DNA of 64,000 nt, from NCBI GenBank assembly GCA_036264355.1, contig DATARD010000190.1, forward strand, positions 26,863 through 90,862, read 5' to 3'. The notes beneath the pieces were generated by a model that saw only the letters and a program-made list of their open reading frames with translations, had not been told where the DNA came from and searched no databases. Source of the DNA: UBA5704 sp036264355. GTDB lineage: Bacteria; Acidobacteriota; Thermoanaerobaculia; Multivoradales; UBA5704. Below, piece after piece: positions 23,925 to 32,311 of this stretch. Both the position numbers and the translations under genes were made by a program. How positions within the stretch are numbered: position 1 is the first letter of the stretch; every line of letters begins with the position of its first letter.

Positions 23925-24770
23925 TCAGACCATCACGCCGCGTGCGGCGATCAACCGTTCGAAGAGCTCCGGATCGCCCTCGGCGGTGATCTTCGTCCGT
24001 GCCGCTTCCGCGGGCAGGGCGTTGAAGAGGAGCCGCCATGCCGTATCGCCGTCCATGCGGGCCTGGCTGAGCTGACCGGCCGGCTGCTCCGCCGCGCCGC
24101 GCCAGAGCTTCCAGACGCCCTCCGTCCGCACCAGCGACCAGATGCCGCCGGCCTCGCCGGTGACCTCCAGAACGAGCGCGGCGCCTTCGGGCCTGTCGAG
24201 ACTGCGGAAGGCGACCGGCAGGGCGTAGAGACAGAGCTCGATGACCGGGTGCAGCCACCGCCGCTCGTAGAGCCCCGGCGCGCCGGCCGCGTCGCGGATC
24301 TGTGCCTGGTGGTGCCAGTGCTCGGTGTACTCCCGCCCCATATCGAACCAGTTTTCCGACCGCTCCTCCCCCGCCCAGGCGACTCCGATCAGCGCCTGCT
24401 CGTATGGTGGCAGCGACGCCATCACGGCAGCCACCTGCGGCGCGGTCCAGGCGAGGAGATCGGTCAGCACGCGCGGGCTGAGCCGGCCGGCGACGGCGAC
24501 CCACGAGGCGTTCAAACGGTTGAGGTAGCCGACCAGGCTGCGATAGTCGTCGATCGGACCGTCCGGTTGCATGCGGTGCCCATCGCGGGCGGCGGAGATC
24601 CTGCGCAGCATCACGTCCAGCAGGTGCGCGGCGACGTCGCGCACCCGCCACGCTCCGGCCACCGTGGGCCGCTCCCAGTCCGCCGGCGACAGACCGCGCA
24701 GGAGGGAGATCAGCTCGCCGTTGAGGCCGGCAAAGAGATCCGCTGTATAGAGGGGCGCCAAGGGCTCCAT
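23925..24770 (-). CDS. DinB-like/maleylpyruvate-isomerase-type protein
   Basis: 281 residues. The N-terminal four-helix DinB-like domain of the mycothiol-dependent maleylpyruvate isomerase type is seen in LRGLSPADWERPTVAGAWRV, RDVAAHLLDVMLRR and GREYTEHWHHQAQIRDAAG, the last supplying metal-binding His residues. The C-terminal part (ALVLEVTGEAGGIWSLVRTE, DGDTAWRLLFNALPAEAART) resembles the SCP2-like tail of that family. The exact reaction is unknown; thiol-dependent transferase or isomerase activity is the family precedent. It converges with the serine hydrolase gene. Confidence 0.8.
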   Translation of the reverse strand: MEPLAPLYTADLFAGLNGELISLLRGLSPADWERPTVAGAWRVRDVAAHLLDVMLRRISAARDGHRMQPDGPIDDYRSLVGYLNRLNASWVAVAGRLSPRVLTDLLAWTAPQVAAVMASLPPYEQALIGVAWAGEERSENWFDMGREYTEHWHHQAQIRDAAGAPGLYERRWLHPVIELCLYALPVAFRSLDRPEGAALVLEVTGEAGGIWSLVRTEGVWKLWRGAAEQPAGQLSQARMDGDTAWRLLFNALPAEAARTKITAEGDPELFERLIAARGVMV

Positions 24771-24786
24771 GGGCTGACTCTATCGT

Positions 24787-25962
24787 CTATTTCTTCTGCA
24801 TTGTGGTGACGATCCACCCGGTCTGGAGCGGCCGGCCTTCGAAACCGAGCCCTTCGATCACCGTGTTGCGAAAGACGACCGGCAAGCCCCGTGAGTACAG
24901 CGGGTCCGGGCCGTCGGTGATCTGGAAGTGCAGATGCGGCTCGGTCGTGTTGCCGGTGTGGCCGACCTGGCCGATCACCTGGCCGCGGGTCACCTTGTCG
25001 CCGGCCTTCACCTTGACGCTCCCCTGCCGCAGATGGGCGTAGTCGGAGTATTCGCCGCCCGCGTGCTGGATCACCACATAGTTGCCGATGACCGCTTTAT
25101 AACCGCGGGCGAGGAGCGCGTTCTGACCCGCCATCGTGCGCTGCTCGAAATCCGCCTCACTCTCCCCCGGCCGCTTCAGCCGGTCGTTCGCCTCTGTCTG
25201 ATCGCTCACCGTCTCGACGACGACGCCGTCGGCCACGGCGAGGACGTGGCGGCCATAATCGTAATAGTCCTCCAGCTTGCTGCCGTCTCCCTTGTGGGTC
25301 TGCCCGCTGCCGCCCAAAGCGACGAGATCGAGAGCGAACTCCTCCGGGATCGCCCAGCGGTGATGGCTGTGCAGACTCGGAGCGGCACCCACGTACCAGG
25401 AGCCGGCGAGAGGAAAATCATATTCATTCGGCGACTTGCGATTCTCCACCTTGATCGCCGCCCGCGCCTCCACCGCCGTGCCCGCCGCGTCCCGGCCGCG
25501 CGCGATGAGAACGAGCTGATCCGGAACCCCGAGCAGGAGAAGAGGCTTGGCGATCACGAGGACCGCGGTCCCCGGCGTCACGGTCCGGCTGGCCGCCAGA
25601 TGGATGCCTTCGCCCAGGAAACGGCTGGTCTGGAATACGGCGTCGTACAGCTTGAAGACGCCTTGCGCCTCCAGAGCGTTCATCTTCTTCGCACCCCGGT
25701 CGAGGTCCGCCGCCGGCACCACCAGCGTCTGGAGCGGCTGGCCCTGGTACACCGCCTGGATCTCCAGCCCGTCGAGAGTGACCGTCTGCGTGTCCTTCTG
25801 GTCTCTCTGAATGATGGCAATGTTCTGCAGGACGACGGTATAGAGGCCGCGCGCCGGCTCGGCCTCATAGGCATAGACGACGTCCGCCGGATGCACGCGG
25901 ACCTCGAGGGCCGCGAGGCGGAACGGAGCGAGCAACAGAGTCAAAACCGCGATCCAACGCAT
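24787..25962 (-). CDS. M23-family metallopeptidase, secreted
   Basis: 391 residues. A signal peptide is present (WIAVLTLLLAPFRLAALE). The N-terminal ~180 residues are beta-rich and of unknown role. The C-terminal LytM/M23 domain has the usual elements: HRWAIPEEFALDL, GRHVLAVADGVVVETV, GNYVVIQHAGGEYSDYAHLR, GDKVTRGQVIGQVGHTGN and the zinc motif PHLHFQITDGPDPL. M23 enzymes cleave peptidoglycan cross-bridges. I chose the ATG at 25962 behind AGGGAGACAGCTCT, where the signal peptide begins. Confidence 0.9.
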   Translation of the reverse strand: MRWIAVLTLLLAPFRLAALEVRVHPADVVYAYEAEPARGLYTVVLQNIAIIQRDQKDTQTVTLDGLEIQAVYQGQPLQTLVVPAADLDRGAKKMNALEAQGVFKLYDAVFQTSRFLGEGIHLAASRTVTPGTAVLVIAKPLLLLGVPDQLVLIARGRDAAGTAVEARAAIKVENRKSPNEYDFPLAGSWYVGAAPSLHSHHRWAIPEEFALDLVALGGSGQTHKGDGSKLEDYYDYGRHVLAVADGVVVETVSDQTEANDRLKRPGESEADFEQRTMAGQNALLARGYKAVIGNYVVIQHAGGEYSDYAHLRQGSVKVKAGDKVTRGQVIGQVGHTGNTTEPHLHFQITDGPDPLYSRGLPVVFRNTVIEGLGFEGRPLQTGWIVTTMQKK

Positions 25963-26036
25963 AGAGCTGTCTCCCTGCCCGCGGAGCCCGCGGGCTTGTA
26001 TGGCTTCCCTACGCTCCAGGGCTCCGGCTTGTTTCT

Positions 26037-27059
26037 TCAGGACAGGAGCTTGGATTTGTATTCGGAGATCGGAGTCCCCGGCGGCAGGTCGCGCAGGGCA
26101 TAGGCGATCCGGCCCATCAGGCTGACGTGGGTCTCGACGTCCACGAAGCCGAGGTTTCCCATCGTCTCTGCGCCGCCGAGCATCGGCGGATGCGTCCAAC
26201 TGTAAACCTGCTCGTCGGCGAGCTCGGCGCCCGCGTCGCGGAGCTCCAGGAGGGCTTGGAGATGGAACCACTGCGGGCCGCGGTCCTGCGCCTGCCGGCC
26301 CCACTCCTCCACGCTGTCCGCCACCTCTTCATAAGACCCCGCTCCGGTGTCCAGCCAGTGGACGTGACCATCCGGCGTCGACAGGAACAGATCTCCGAAG
26401 ATGGTGATGCGGAGGATCTCGGCCTCCGGCCCCACCAGCCAGCGCCACTCTTCCAGCAGGCGGCCCTGCTTGTCGTCGTCCACCTCGATGAACAGGTCGC
26501 CGGCCGACAGGGTCTGGGTGCTGAAGCTGGTCGAGGTCTCGAGCTCCGACGTCACGCTGGGCGGCAGGTTGGCGAGCGACGCGGCGGTTTCGAAGAGCAA
26601 CGGCTGGAAGGGATAGAGCTCGGCGGAGAAACCACGCTGCCAGGGGAAGGTGCCTTCGCGGTCGGGCCAGAACATCTGGAGGACCGGAAAGTCGACGCCG
26701 CCGTAGAACGCCATCGCAGTCCCCAGGAAGCAGGGATACCACACGCGGTCGACCGGACGGAAGGCACCGGAAAAACGGCCGAACAGGCTCTCGTGGACCA
26801 TGCCGGGCTCGAAGACCTCGCCTTCGCTGACCCGCTCCGCGACCGGCTGGATGCGCCCGGACATCCCGCCGGGATCTTCGGATGGCGCGAAGAGCAGGAT
26901 CTCCGGATGCCGGTAGGACTGCCAGAGGCCGATCGTGAAGAGGAACCCCGGCTCCTGATCCCCCTGAATCATCACCACGTGCCAGCCATAGAGCTCGACG
27001 TCGCTGCGGACCCGCTGGATCGCCGCTCGGCCAGCCGCTTCCAGATCCTGGTCTTCCAT
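26037..27059 (-). CDS. DUF4262 protein with Tdi1-like C-terminal domain
   Basis: 340 residues, cytoplasmic. The N-terminal DUF4262-like part is YGWHVVMIQGDQEPGFLFTI then GLWQSYRHPEILLFAPSED. The C-terminal part (ITIFGDLFLSTPDGHVHWLD then TGAGSYEEVADSVEEW) resembles the DUF1851 / T6SS immunity Tdi1 C-terminal fold. Both modules are common in polymorphic-toxin immunity proteins, so an immunity role is an inference. No partner toxin is visible nearby. Its 5' side faces the 21-bp repeat array at 27.2-27.6 kb, so the array occupies the upstream region of this gene. Confidence 0.75.
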   Translation of the reverse strand: MEDQDLEAAGRAAIQRVRSDVELYGWHVVMIQGDQEPGFLFTIGLWQSYRHPEILLFAPSEDPGGMSGRIQPVAERVSEGEVFEPGMVHESLFGRFSGAFRPVDRVWYPCFLGTAMAFYGGVDFPVLQMFWPDREGTFPWQRGFSAELYPFQPLLFETAASLANLPPSVTSELETSTSFSTQTLSAGDLFIEVDDDKQGRLLEEWRWLVGPEAEILRITIFGDLFLSTPDGHVHWLDTGAGSYEEVADSVEEWGRQAQDRGPQWFHLQALLELRDAGAELADEQVYSWTHPPMLGGAETMGNLGFVDVETHVSLMGRIAYALRDLPPGTPISEYKSKLLS

Positions 27060-27232
27060 ACTCGAGCTGCCCTTTCTCCCGCCGACCCTTGACGGGTGCC
27101 GCTCCGGCGGGAGGCGCGCGCCGGGGATCGCGGCGCTTCGGGCTGGAGGGGTTGCGGCTCAGCTTATGAGCCTCGGCACATCCACGTCAACGGACCCGGC
27201 CGAGACAGCCGCCTGAGGGTGACGTTCGACGA

Positions 27233-27631
27233 ATCGGGCCTGGTGCGCTGCGCACCAAGTCTGGCCCAAGGCTCACCAAGTTTGGTCCGCTGCCCACCAA
27301 GTTTGGTCTGCTGCTCACCAGGCTTGGTCCACGCCGGACCAAACCTGGTCAACGACAGACCAAGCCTGGTGCGCGCCAGACCGAGTCTGGTGAACAGCAG
27401 ACCAGCCCTGGTCGGCGCCGCACCAAGCCTGGTGTGCGGCACACCAAACCGGGTGTGCGCCGGACCAGGGCTGGCCGACGACAAACCAAGTCTGGTCTGT
27501 GGCGGACCAAACCTGGTGAACAGCGGACCAAACCTGGTCAACGCCACGCCAGGCCCACTGCATTACGGCGTATGTTCGAGCGAAGGCGGGCCAAGGCCGG
27601 TCACAGCAGGACCAAACCGAGTCGCCGCCTC
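27233..27631. repeat. 21-bp-phased array of ACCA-N4-TGGT palindromes
   Basis: The 12-bp imperfect palindrome ACCANNNNTGGT (for example ACCAAACCTGGT, ACCAAGCCTGGT) recurs at exactly 21-base steps: 27254, 27275, 27296, 27317, 27338, 27359, 27380 (ACCG), 27401, 27422, 27443, 27464, 27485, 27506, 27527. Degenerate units in the same phase occur at 27233 (TGGT half only), 27548, 27590 (GCCAAGGCCGGT) and 27611 (ACCAAACCGAGT). The 9-base linkers vary. Twenty-one bases is about two helical turns, so all palindromes lie on one face of DNA. Because 21 is seven codons, several frames are open across the array; I treat them as by-products. The right end overlaps the 3' part of the CPBP gene. Confidence 0.9.
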
Positions 27632-28452
27632 TTCCGTCTGCGGCAGCTCGCCGCGACGGCGCCAGAAATACCACGCCGCAAGGGTGTAGGCGAGCGCCAG
27701 GCCGACGCCGAACTCGGTGGTGAGGTACTTTGTGATGCCGCGGTCTTTGGTCAACGGGTCGAAGATCTCCTGGATGAACAGATTGTGGCTGGCGTGGAGG
27801 ATGACGGCCGTCCAGAGGCTGCCCGATTTGAGGCGCAGCCACGCGAAGACGAACGAGGCGGCGATCGCCATCCAGGTGAATGCGATCAGCGCGAACCACT
27901 TCGGAGCTCCGGTGTTGTTGTAGTTCGCGAACAGGATCAGCGGGTAGTGGTAGACGGACAGGCGGCACCGCTGATCAGGGCCGTGTTGGTGAAACTTGTC
28001 GTCTTGGCCAGCTCCGGAACGAGGAGCCCGCGCCAGCCGATCTCCTCGCCGAGCGCGAAGACCATGCCCTGGAGGAAACCCGCGGTGGCGAAAATGGCCA
28101 GGATGACGGGGATCGATCCGATGCCGTACGCTCTCTTGATCAGCCCTTGCGGATCGAGGCCGTCGAGCCCGGTCGCCCAGACGAGGCCGTAGACCACCAG
28201 CCCCATCCCGGCCGGGAGGAGATACGACAGGACTTGCCAGCGCGTCTTGCCCCATCCCCAGCCGGTGCCTCGGAGGTTCCGCTGCGTGGCCAGCCGCACG
28301 ATCAGGGCCGCGACCCCCGGGCACCACATGAGCCCGAGCGTGGGAAGCATCTTGAGCTTGCCGCTCGAAATGATCAGGACGTAGAAGATCGAGCTCAGAG
28401 CATAGGTGAGGACGAGGAAGACGATGATTCGGCGCCGCGCTGCTGTGGACAT
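27563..28452 (-). pseudogene. CPBP-family intramembrane metalloprotease, single-base frameshift
   Basis: The N-terminal part in one frame (ATG 28452, MSTAARRRIIVFLVLTYALS ... FALGEEIGWRGLLVPELAKT) contains membrane helices and the EExxxR motif of CPBP/Abi glutamic-type proteases. After TALISGA the frame is lost. The continuation VYHYPLILFANYNNTGAPKW, a helix region and the second His motif WTAVILHASHNLFIQEIF lie one frame over, ending with a TAA at 27563. Loss of one G near 27958-27960 (giving CTGTCC where CTGGTCC would restore AAWSVYHYP) explains it. The last ~18 residues (RFGPAVTGLGPPSLE) are encoded by phased repeat units. A sequencing error is possible. Confidence 0.8.
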
Positions 28453-28549
28453 CGTGGACCTCCTGGGACAGGCTCTTGATCCGGAAGCATACTCCTGCCA
28501 CCGTGCCAAGGGAGGTCGATGTCCACCTGACTTGGAGTAGACTATTTTC

Positions 28550-28789
28550 ATGAGCACGACACTGACCCTGACCATTCCCACGGATGAGAAGCTCCATGAG
28601 GCTCTCCAGGAGCGGGCAGCGATGCAGGGCAAGACCGTCCCGGAGCTGGCTCAGGAGATCCTCAGCGAAGCGATGGCAGAGCGCCCGCTGGCGGAACGAG
28701 TTGGCCATCTCCGAGGGCGGCTCCATCTCCGGAAAGACACCTCCGATCCTTGGCGCGCTCACCTTCGCGAGAGTAACTTCCGCTCTTGA
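28550..28789 (+). CDS. FitA/RHH-like antitoxin
   Basis: 79 residues. The N-terminal part (TLTLTIPTDEKLHEALQERA, MQGKTVPELAQEILSEAM) looks like a ribbon-helix-helix antitoxin with a beta-strand and two helices. The C-terminal tail (DPWRAHLRESNFRS) would wrap the PIN toxin. Its TGA overlaps the TTG start of the downstream PIN gene, typical for VapBC/FitAB operons. Base composition is less GC-rich than in flanking genes. Confidence 0.75.
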   Translation: MSTTLTLTIPTDEKLHEALQERAAMQGKTVPELAQEILSEAMAERPLAERVGHLRGRLHLRKDTSDPWRAHLRESNFRS

Positions 28790-29172
28790 AAGCCTGGATT
28801 CTCGACACCGGCCCCCTCGTTGCCTACATCGACGCGTCGGAAAAGCAACACGCCCGAGTCGCGGCTCTGCTCGACGCTTTCACAGGCCAACTCCTCACGA
28901 CCACAGCCGTCATCACGGAGGCGATGCACCTTTTGGCAACCGACCGCGGAGGTCCCGCCCTCTTGGCCGAGCTCGTCGCGCAAAGCGGGATGCAAATCTT
29001 CGACTTCACCGAGGCGGCAGCGTTGTCCGAGGCCGCTCGCCGGCATGGGCGCCTCGCTTCTCGGCCGCCGCCGGAGCGACGACGGATTCAACAGCTCCAT
29101 TTTTCGGCAACACAGACCGACGATGTCTTGAACGGCACGGTTCCCATTCATCATCAGCCGAGGACGCTCTGA
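28786..29172 (+). pseudogene. PIN-domain toxin with destroyed C-terminal half
   Basis: The first ~85 residues are a normal PIN N-terminus: WILDTGPLVAYIDASEKQ with the first catalytic Asp, and TTTAVITEAMHLLATDRGG with the conserved Glu. After FDFTEAAALSEAARR the expected DxxDA segment and last acidic residue are missing, and the frame reads low-complexity Arg/Pro then unrelated sequence to a stop at 29172. A different frame gives RRSDDGFNSSIFRQHR, which faintly resembles a PIN C-terminus, so a deletion with frame change near 29040-29080 is likely. The toxin should be inactive. The TTG start overlaps the antitoxin stop. Confidence 0.65.
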
Positions 29173-29430
29173 GCAGGGCCAATCCAGCCCATCAGAAGAT
29201 CAGGACGTCTTGACCAGGCCCATTCTGAAGTATTAGAAGCCGAGGACGGCTTGGCGGGCGCCATTCCGTCGTGACCAGGGAGATTCCAGGCTGTCAGACG
29301 CTTCGGACGGCTTGAGCAGTCCGGTTCTGGACCAGCGCAGGACTCTGCCGCGCCGGCAGAAGCGGGGACAACCCGGCATGGGCCTGGGCAAAGCGCCCGC
29401 AGCCCATTCCAAGCCGGCCGAAGGCTGGGC
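29161..29430. repeat. Degenerate ~41-bp-phased repeats
   Basis: AGGACG occurs at 29161, 29202 and 29243 (exact 41-base steps), followed each time by a CTTGA/CTGAG-like word. CAATCC/CATTC words occur at 29180, 29221 and 29262 in the same phase, and again as GGTTCT at 29323 and CATTCC at 29405, which are 1.5 and 3.5 periods further. The spacing is therefore close to 20.5 bases per half-unit. The array begins inside the end of the ruined PIN frame and fills the gap before the DUF433 gene. From 29431 to 29632 I see nothing beyond the ribosome site of DUF433. Confidence 0.55.
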
Positions 29431-29632
29431 AAGGCAGAATGGCGTTCTTGGAAAACAGAATCCAACGGGCAGAAGGACTCCGGCCATCCGCCAACCCGTC
29501 TCTTGAGCCAACCGTCTGCCGGAAGTGCATTTCCCGCGCGTCTCCGGGGAGCACGGAGCAGAATCGTGCTCTGTCGCGGCGCGTGGACGTGGAGCGGCGA
29601 GGAGGCTTACAATTCTCCCTGGAGGCTTATCC

Positions 29633-29962
29633 GTGAAAACGCTCGATGAGGCCCAACAACTGCTAACAGAAATGTCGCGCGCCGAGAAGGCACAACTGCT
29701 GCGCTGGGTCGTTCAGGATCTCGGAGATGCCTACCCCGGGATCGAGAGCCGGCCGGACGTGTGCGGTGGCGAGCCGTGTATCGTCCGAACGCGAATTCCG
29801 GTCTGGCTCCTCGTCCAGGCTCACAACCTCGGAACAAGCGAGGCCGATCTCCTGAATGCCTATCCGACGTTACGCGCCGAGGATCTGGCGAACGCCTGGT
29901 CCTTCTTTCGTGACCACCACGAGGAGATCGAGCGGCAGATCCTCGAAAATGAGGCGGCCTGA
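29633..29962 (+). CDS. DUF433-domain antitoxin
   Basis: 109 residues. After a short helical start (LDEAQQLLTEMSRAEKAQLL) the DUF433 domain reads PDVCGGEPCIVRTRIPVWLL then VQAHNLGTSEADLLNAYPTL and AEDLANAWSFFRDHHEEIER. DUF433 proteins are HTH antitoxins paired with DUF5615 PIN-like toxins. I start at the GTG because GGAGG lies 8 bases upstream; the 36 upstream codons are repeat-derived. The cognate toxin start follows two bases after the stop, but the toxin is only a stub. Confidence 0.85.
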   Translation: MKTLDEAQQLLTEMSRAEKAQLLRWVVQDLGDAYPGIESRPDVCGGEPCIVRTRIPVWLLVQAHNLGTSEADLLNAYPTLRAEDLANAWSFFRDHHEEIERQILENEAA

Positions 29963-29964
29963 AA

Positions 29965-30087
29965 ATGGCCCGCCTCTACACAAATGAAAACTTCCCCCTT
30001 CAGGGAGCCCGGGAGCAGGATCCTGTGTCTGGCAAACTCATTCGGATCAACCGGCCTGGACCAGATACGCGTCTCACGTCAAAATGA
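29965..30087 (+). pseudogene. Truncated DUF5615 PIN-like toxin remnant
   Basis: The frame starts MARLYTNENFPL, the hallmark N-terminus of DUF5615 (Mut7-C-like PIN) toxins, two bases after the DUF433 stop. Family similarity then ends abruptly: QGAREQDPVSGKLIRIN and a TGA at 30085-30087 give a 40-residue peptide instead of about 110-120. The 3' part has been lost, apparently by fusion to the sequence ahead of the convergent DUF885 gene, which it overlaps by 14 bases. The antitoxin remains intact. Confidence 0.75.
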
Positions 30088-31717
30088 CGTCCGTCGGCTG
30101 ACTGTCCTCACGCCCCAGAATCGCGCGGCGCACCAGTGGGATCGGCGGGCCGCCGAAGGAGAGGAGACGGTCGTGGAGGTCGCGCCAGGCGGCGCGGCCG
30201 CCGCGGGGGGCGGACCAGTCGTCGCGCAGCTTGCGGATCATCAGCTTGCCCAGGGTGTAGTTCAAGTAGGCGGGATCGAAGGTGCCGCGCGCGGCTTGCT
30301 GGCGGGCGTTGCCGGGATCCTGGAAGGCCAGGTCGCGGAACATGGTCTCGGCCTCTTCGACCGTCATGCGGCCGGTGTGCAGGCCGATCGCAACCAGGAA
30401 GCGGACGTTGCGCAGCAGGGCGTTCTGGAGCTGTCCGATGTGCAGGCGCGGATCGCCGGCTCCGAAGCCGGCCTCCCACATCAGCTCCTCGGCGTAGTGC
30501 GCCCAGCCTTCCGCGAAGCCGTAGCCGACGAAGAGGCGGCCGGGGTCCGACTCGGAGCGGTGGGAGTGGAGGAACTGGAGGAAGTGCCCGGGCCAGACCT
30601 CGTGGATGGTGACGAAGAGCAGGTCCGCTTCGCCGGGGATGTAGGCCGCACGCTCGTCCGGCGTCCAGCTCGGATCCGGCGGCGCAATGTAATAGGTGGA
30701 CGGCAGGTGGCGGTCGTAGGGACCCGGGACGTCGATGTAGGCGGCGTTCCAGCGTTGATACGGCGGCGCCTCTTCGATCAGCGCCTCTTCGTCCCCCGGA
30801 ATGCTGACCAGCCCGTTCTCTTCGATGAAGCGGCGCAGGCCGGCGAGCTGGCGGCGCGCGGCTTCGACCGGACCTTCCGCCGGCTTCTCCGCCTGCACCG
30901 CGGCGACGCAGTCGGCGAGCGGCTTGCCCGGCGCGAGGGCGGCACAGGCTTCACGTAAAGCGGCAAGATTGCGTTCGAGATCGCGGCGGCCGGCCGCTTC
31001 GAGAGCGGCGAGCGGGACGTCCACCCGCTCGGTGGCGAACAGCATGCGCTCGAACCGCTCGGCGCCGAGGGCGAAGCCGTCCATGCCGGCTCCCTCCTCC
31101 AGCGTGGCGAACCAGGCTCCCAGCTCGCGCATGGCCGCCGCCGCACCGGCGTTGGCGGCGCGGAGCTCGGCCTGGAGAGCGGGATCGTCGACCGTGGCGA
31201 AGATCGGCGGCACCTCGGTCTCGAAATAGTCGCCCAGCCCGCCGAGCGCGTGCCGGCCCACCTGGGCGAACGAACGCGGCATGGGCGTGCGCAGGTTGGC
31301 GCGGATCTGCTCGGCCGCCCGCGGCACCGCCCTGGCGTAGTCGATGTACGCCCGCATGCGCTGCGCGAGCGGCGCATAGTCGCGGGTCAGGTACAGGCCG
31401 GGATCGAGAGGGCCGGTGTAGAAGATCGGATTGCGGAACGGCCACTCGGCGTCGACGAGCCAGAAGAGATCGGTGTCGAGCTGCGCGACGAGATGATCGC
31501 GCTCGAGCGTCCGCCGGTCGTCGAGGTCCGTGAAGGACGACGCCACGGCGCGTTGCCCGCGCAGCCACTCGACCTTGTCGGCCAGCGACTCGGCGCTCCA
31601 GTCGGGCAGCCGGCCGTCGAAATCATGGCGGCCCACCGACGACCCGAAGGTCGGGAAGTGCTCGAAGTACCCCTCCAGAAAAGATCGAACGAAACAGTCC
31701 CATGCCGACGTGTTCAT
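30074..31717 (-). CDS. DUF885 family protein (putative metallopeptidase)
   Basis: 547 residues typical of DUF885: LDDRRTLERDHLVAQLDTDL, NPIFYTGPLDPGLYLTRDYA, MPRSFAQVGRHALGGLGDYF, HLPSTYYIAPPDPSWTPDER, the HExxxGH-like metal motif LLFVTIHEVWPGHFLQFLHS, and YGFAEGWAHYAEELMWEAGF. The His-Glu pairs suggest a zinc hydrolase. No clear signal peptide is seen, while many DUF885 proteins are lipoproteins, so this copy is probably cytoplasmic. The ATG at 31717 gives a complete family N-terminus. Confidence 0.9.
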   Translation of the reverse strand: MNTSAWDCFVRSFLEGYFEHFPTFGSSVGRHDFDGRLPDWSAESLADKVEWLRGQRAVASSFTDLDDRRTLERDHLVAQLDTDLFWLVDAEWPFRNPIFYTGPLDPGLYLTRDYAPLAQRMRAYIDYARAVPRAAEQIRANLRTPMPRSFAQVGRHALGGLGDYFETEVPPIFATVDDPALQAELRAANAGAAAAMRELGAWFATLEEGAGMDGFALGAERFERMLFATERVDVPLAALEAAGRRDLERNLAALREACAALAPGKPLADCVAAVQAEKPAEGPVEAARRQLAGLRRFIEENGLVSIPGDEEALIEEAPPYQRWNAAYIDVPGPYDRHLPSTYYIAPPDPSWTPDERAAYIPGEADLLFVTIHEVWPGHFLQFLHSHRSESDPGRLFVGYGFAEGWAHYAEELMWEAGFGAGDPRLHIGQLQNALLRNVRFLVAIGLHTGRMTVEEAETMFRDLAFQDPGNARQQAARGTFDPAYLNYTLGKLMIRKLRDDWSAPRGGRAAWRDLHDRLLSFGGPPIPLVRRAILGREDSQPTDVILT

Positions 31718-31852
31718 GTCGCAAGAGTGTACCCTCAGCCGCGCGCTTTCTTTGGAGTACGATCACGTCGAGCTGTTGAATGCAGATCCGACCTGCGGAT
31801 CGTCCCCTGGCGAGGACACTCTGACCGGGAGAAATCCGCGAAGGAGAGAGAA

Positions 31853-32299
31853 ATGGCCGATCAGGTGATACAGAGTTTTCAGAACCACAGGAAATACGTC
31901 CCGATGTTCCACTTCGTGACGCTGGGAATCCTCGCGGTCAATCTCCTCTGGTCCGCGTACCGGCTGTTCACCGGCGCCGGGCCGATCTTCGACCGCATCC
32001 TGGCTGTCCTGGTGGCCTTCGCGCTCGCGGTTCTCGCTTTCTACGCGCGGACCTTCGCGCTCGGCGCCCAGGACCGGGTGATCCGCCTCGAAGAGCGGCT
32101 CCGCCTCGCGCGGCTCCTGCCGGCGGACCTGCAGCCGCGCATCGACGACCTCAGCCGCGGCCAGCTCATCGCGCTGCGCTTCGCCGGCGACGCCGAGACC
32201 CCCGACCTGGTCCGCAAGGTCCTGGCGGAGAACATCACCAAGCAGAACGACATCAAGAAGCTGATCAAGGATTGGCGAGCGGACCACTTCCGCGCGTGA
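31853..32299 (+). CDS. DUF6526 small membrane protein
   Basis: 148 residues. The N-terminus is SFQNHRKYVPMFHFVTLGIL, followed by two adjacent membrane helices (about 20-70: LAVNLLWSAYRLFTG and ILAVLVAFALAVLAFYART) and a cytoplasmic helical tail VIRLEERLRLARLLPADLQ then LSRGQLIALRFAGDAETPDL. This pattern matches DUF6526; function unknown. The ribosome site AAGGAGAG lies 7 bases before the ATG. It is divergent from the DUF885 gene with a 135-base gap and converges on pbpC. Confidence 0.85.
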   Translation: MADQVIQSFQNHRKYVPMFHFVTLGILAVNLLWSAYRLFTGAGPIFDRILAVLVAFALAVLAFYARTFALGAQDRVIRLEERLRLARLLPADLQPRIDDLSRGQLIALRFAGDAETPDLVRKVLAENITKQNDIKKLIKDWRADHFRA

Positions 32300-32311
32300 T
32301 CCCCGGCCGCC

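Noticed and set aside
27096..27689. Heptad-repeat proteins across the 21-base array (plus and minus frames)
   Set aside because: Several frames on both strands are equally open because the period is seven codons. There is no ribosome site or single favoured frame, and the DNA palindrome is better conserved than any peptide.
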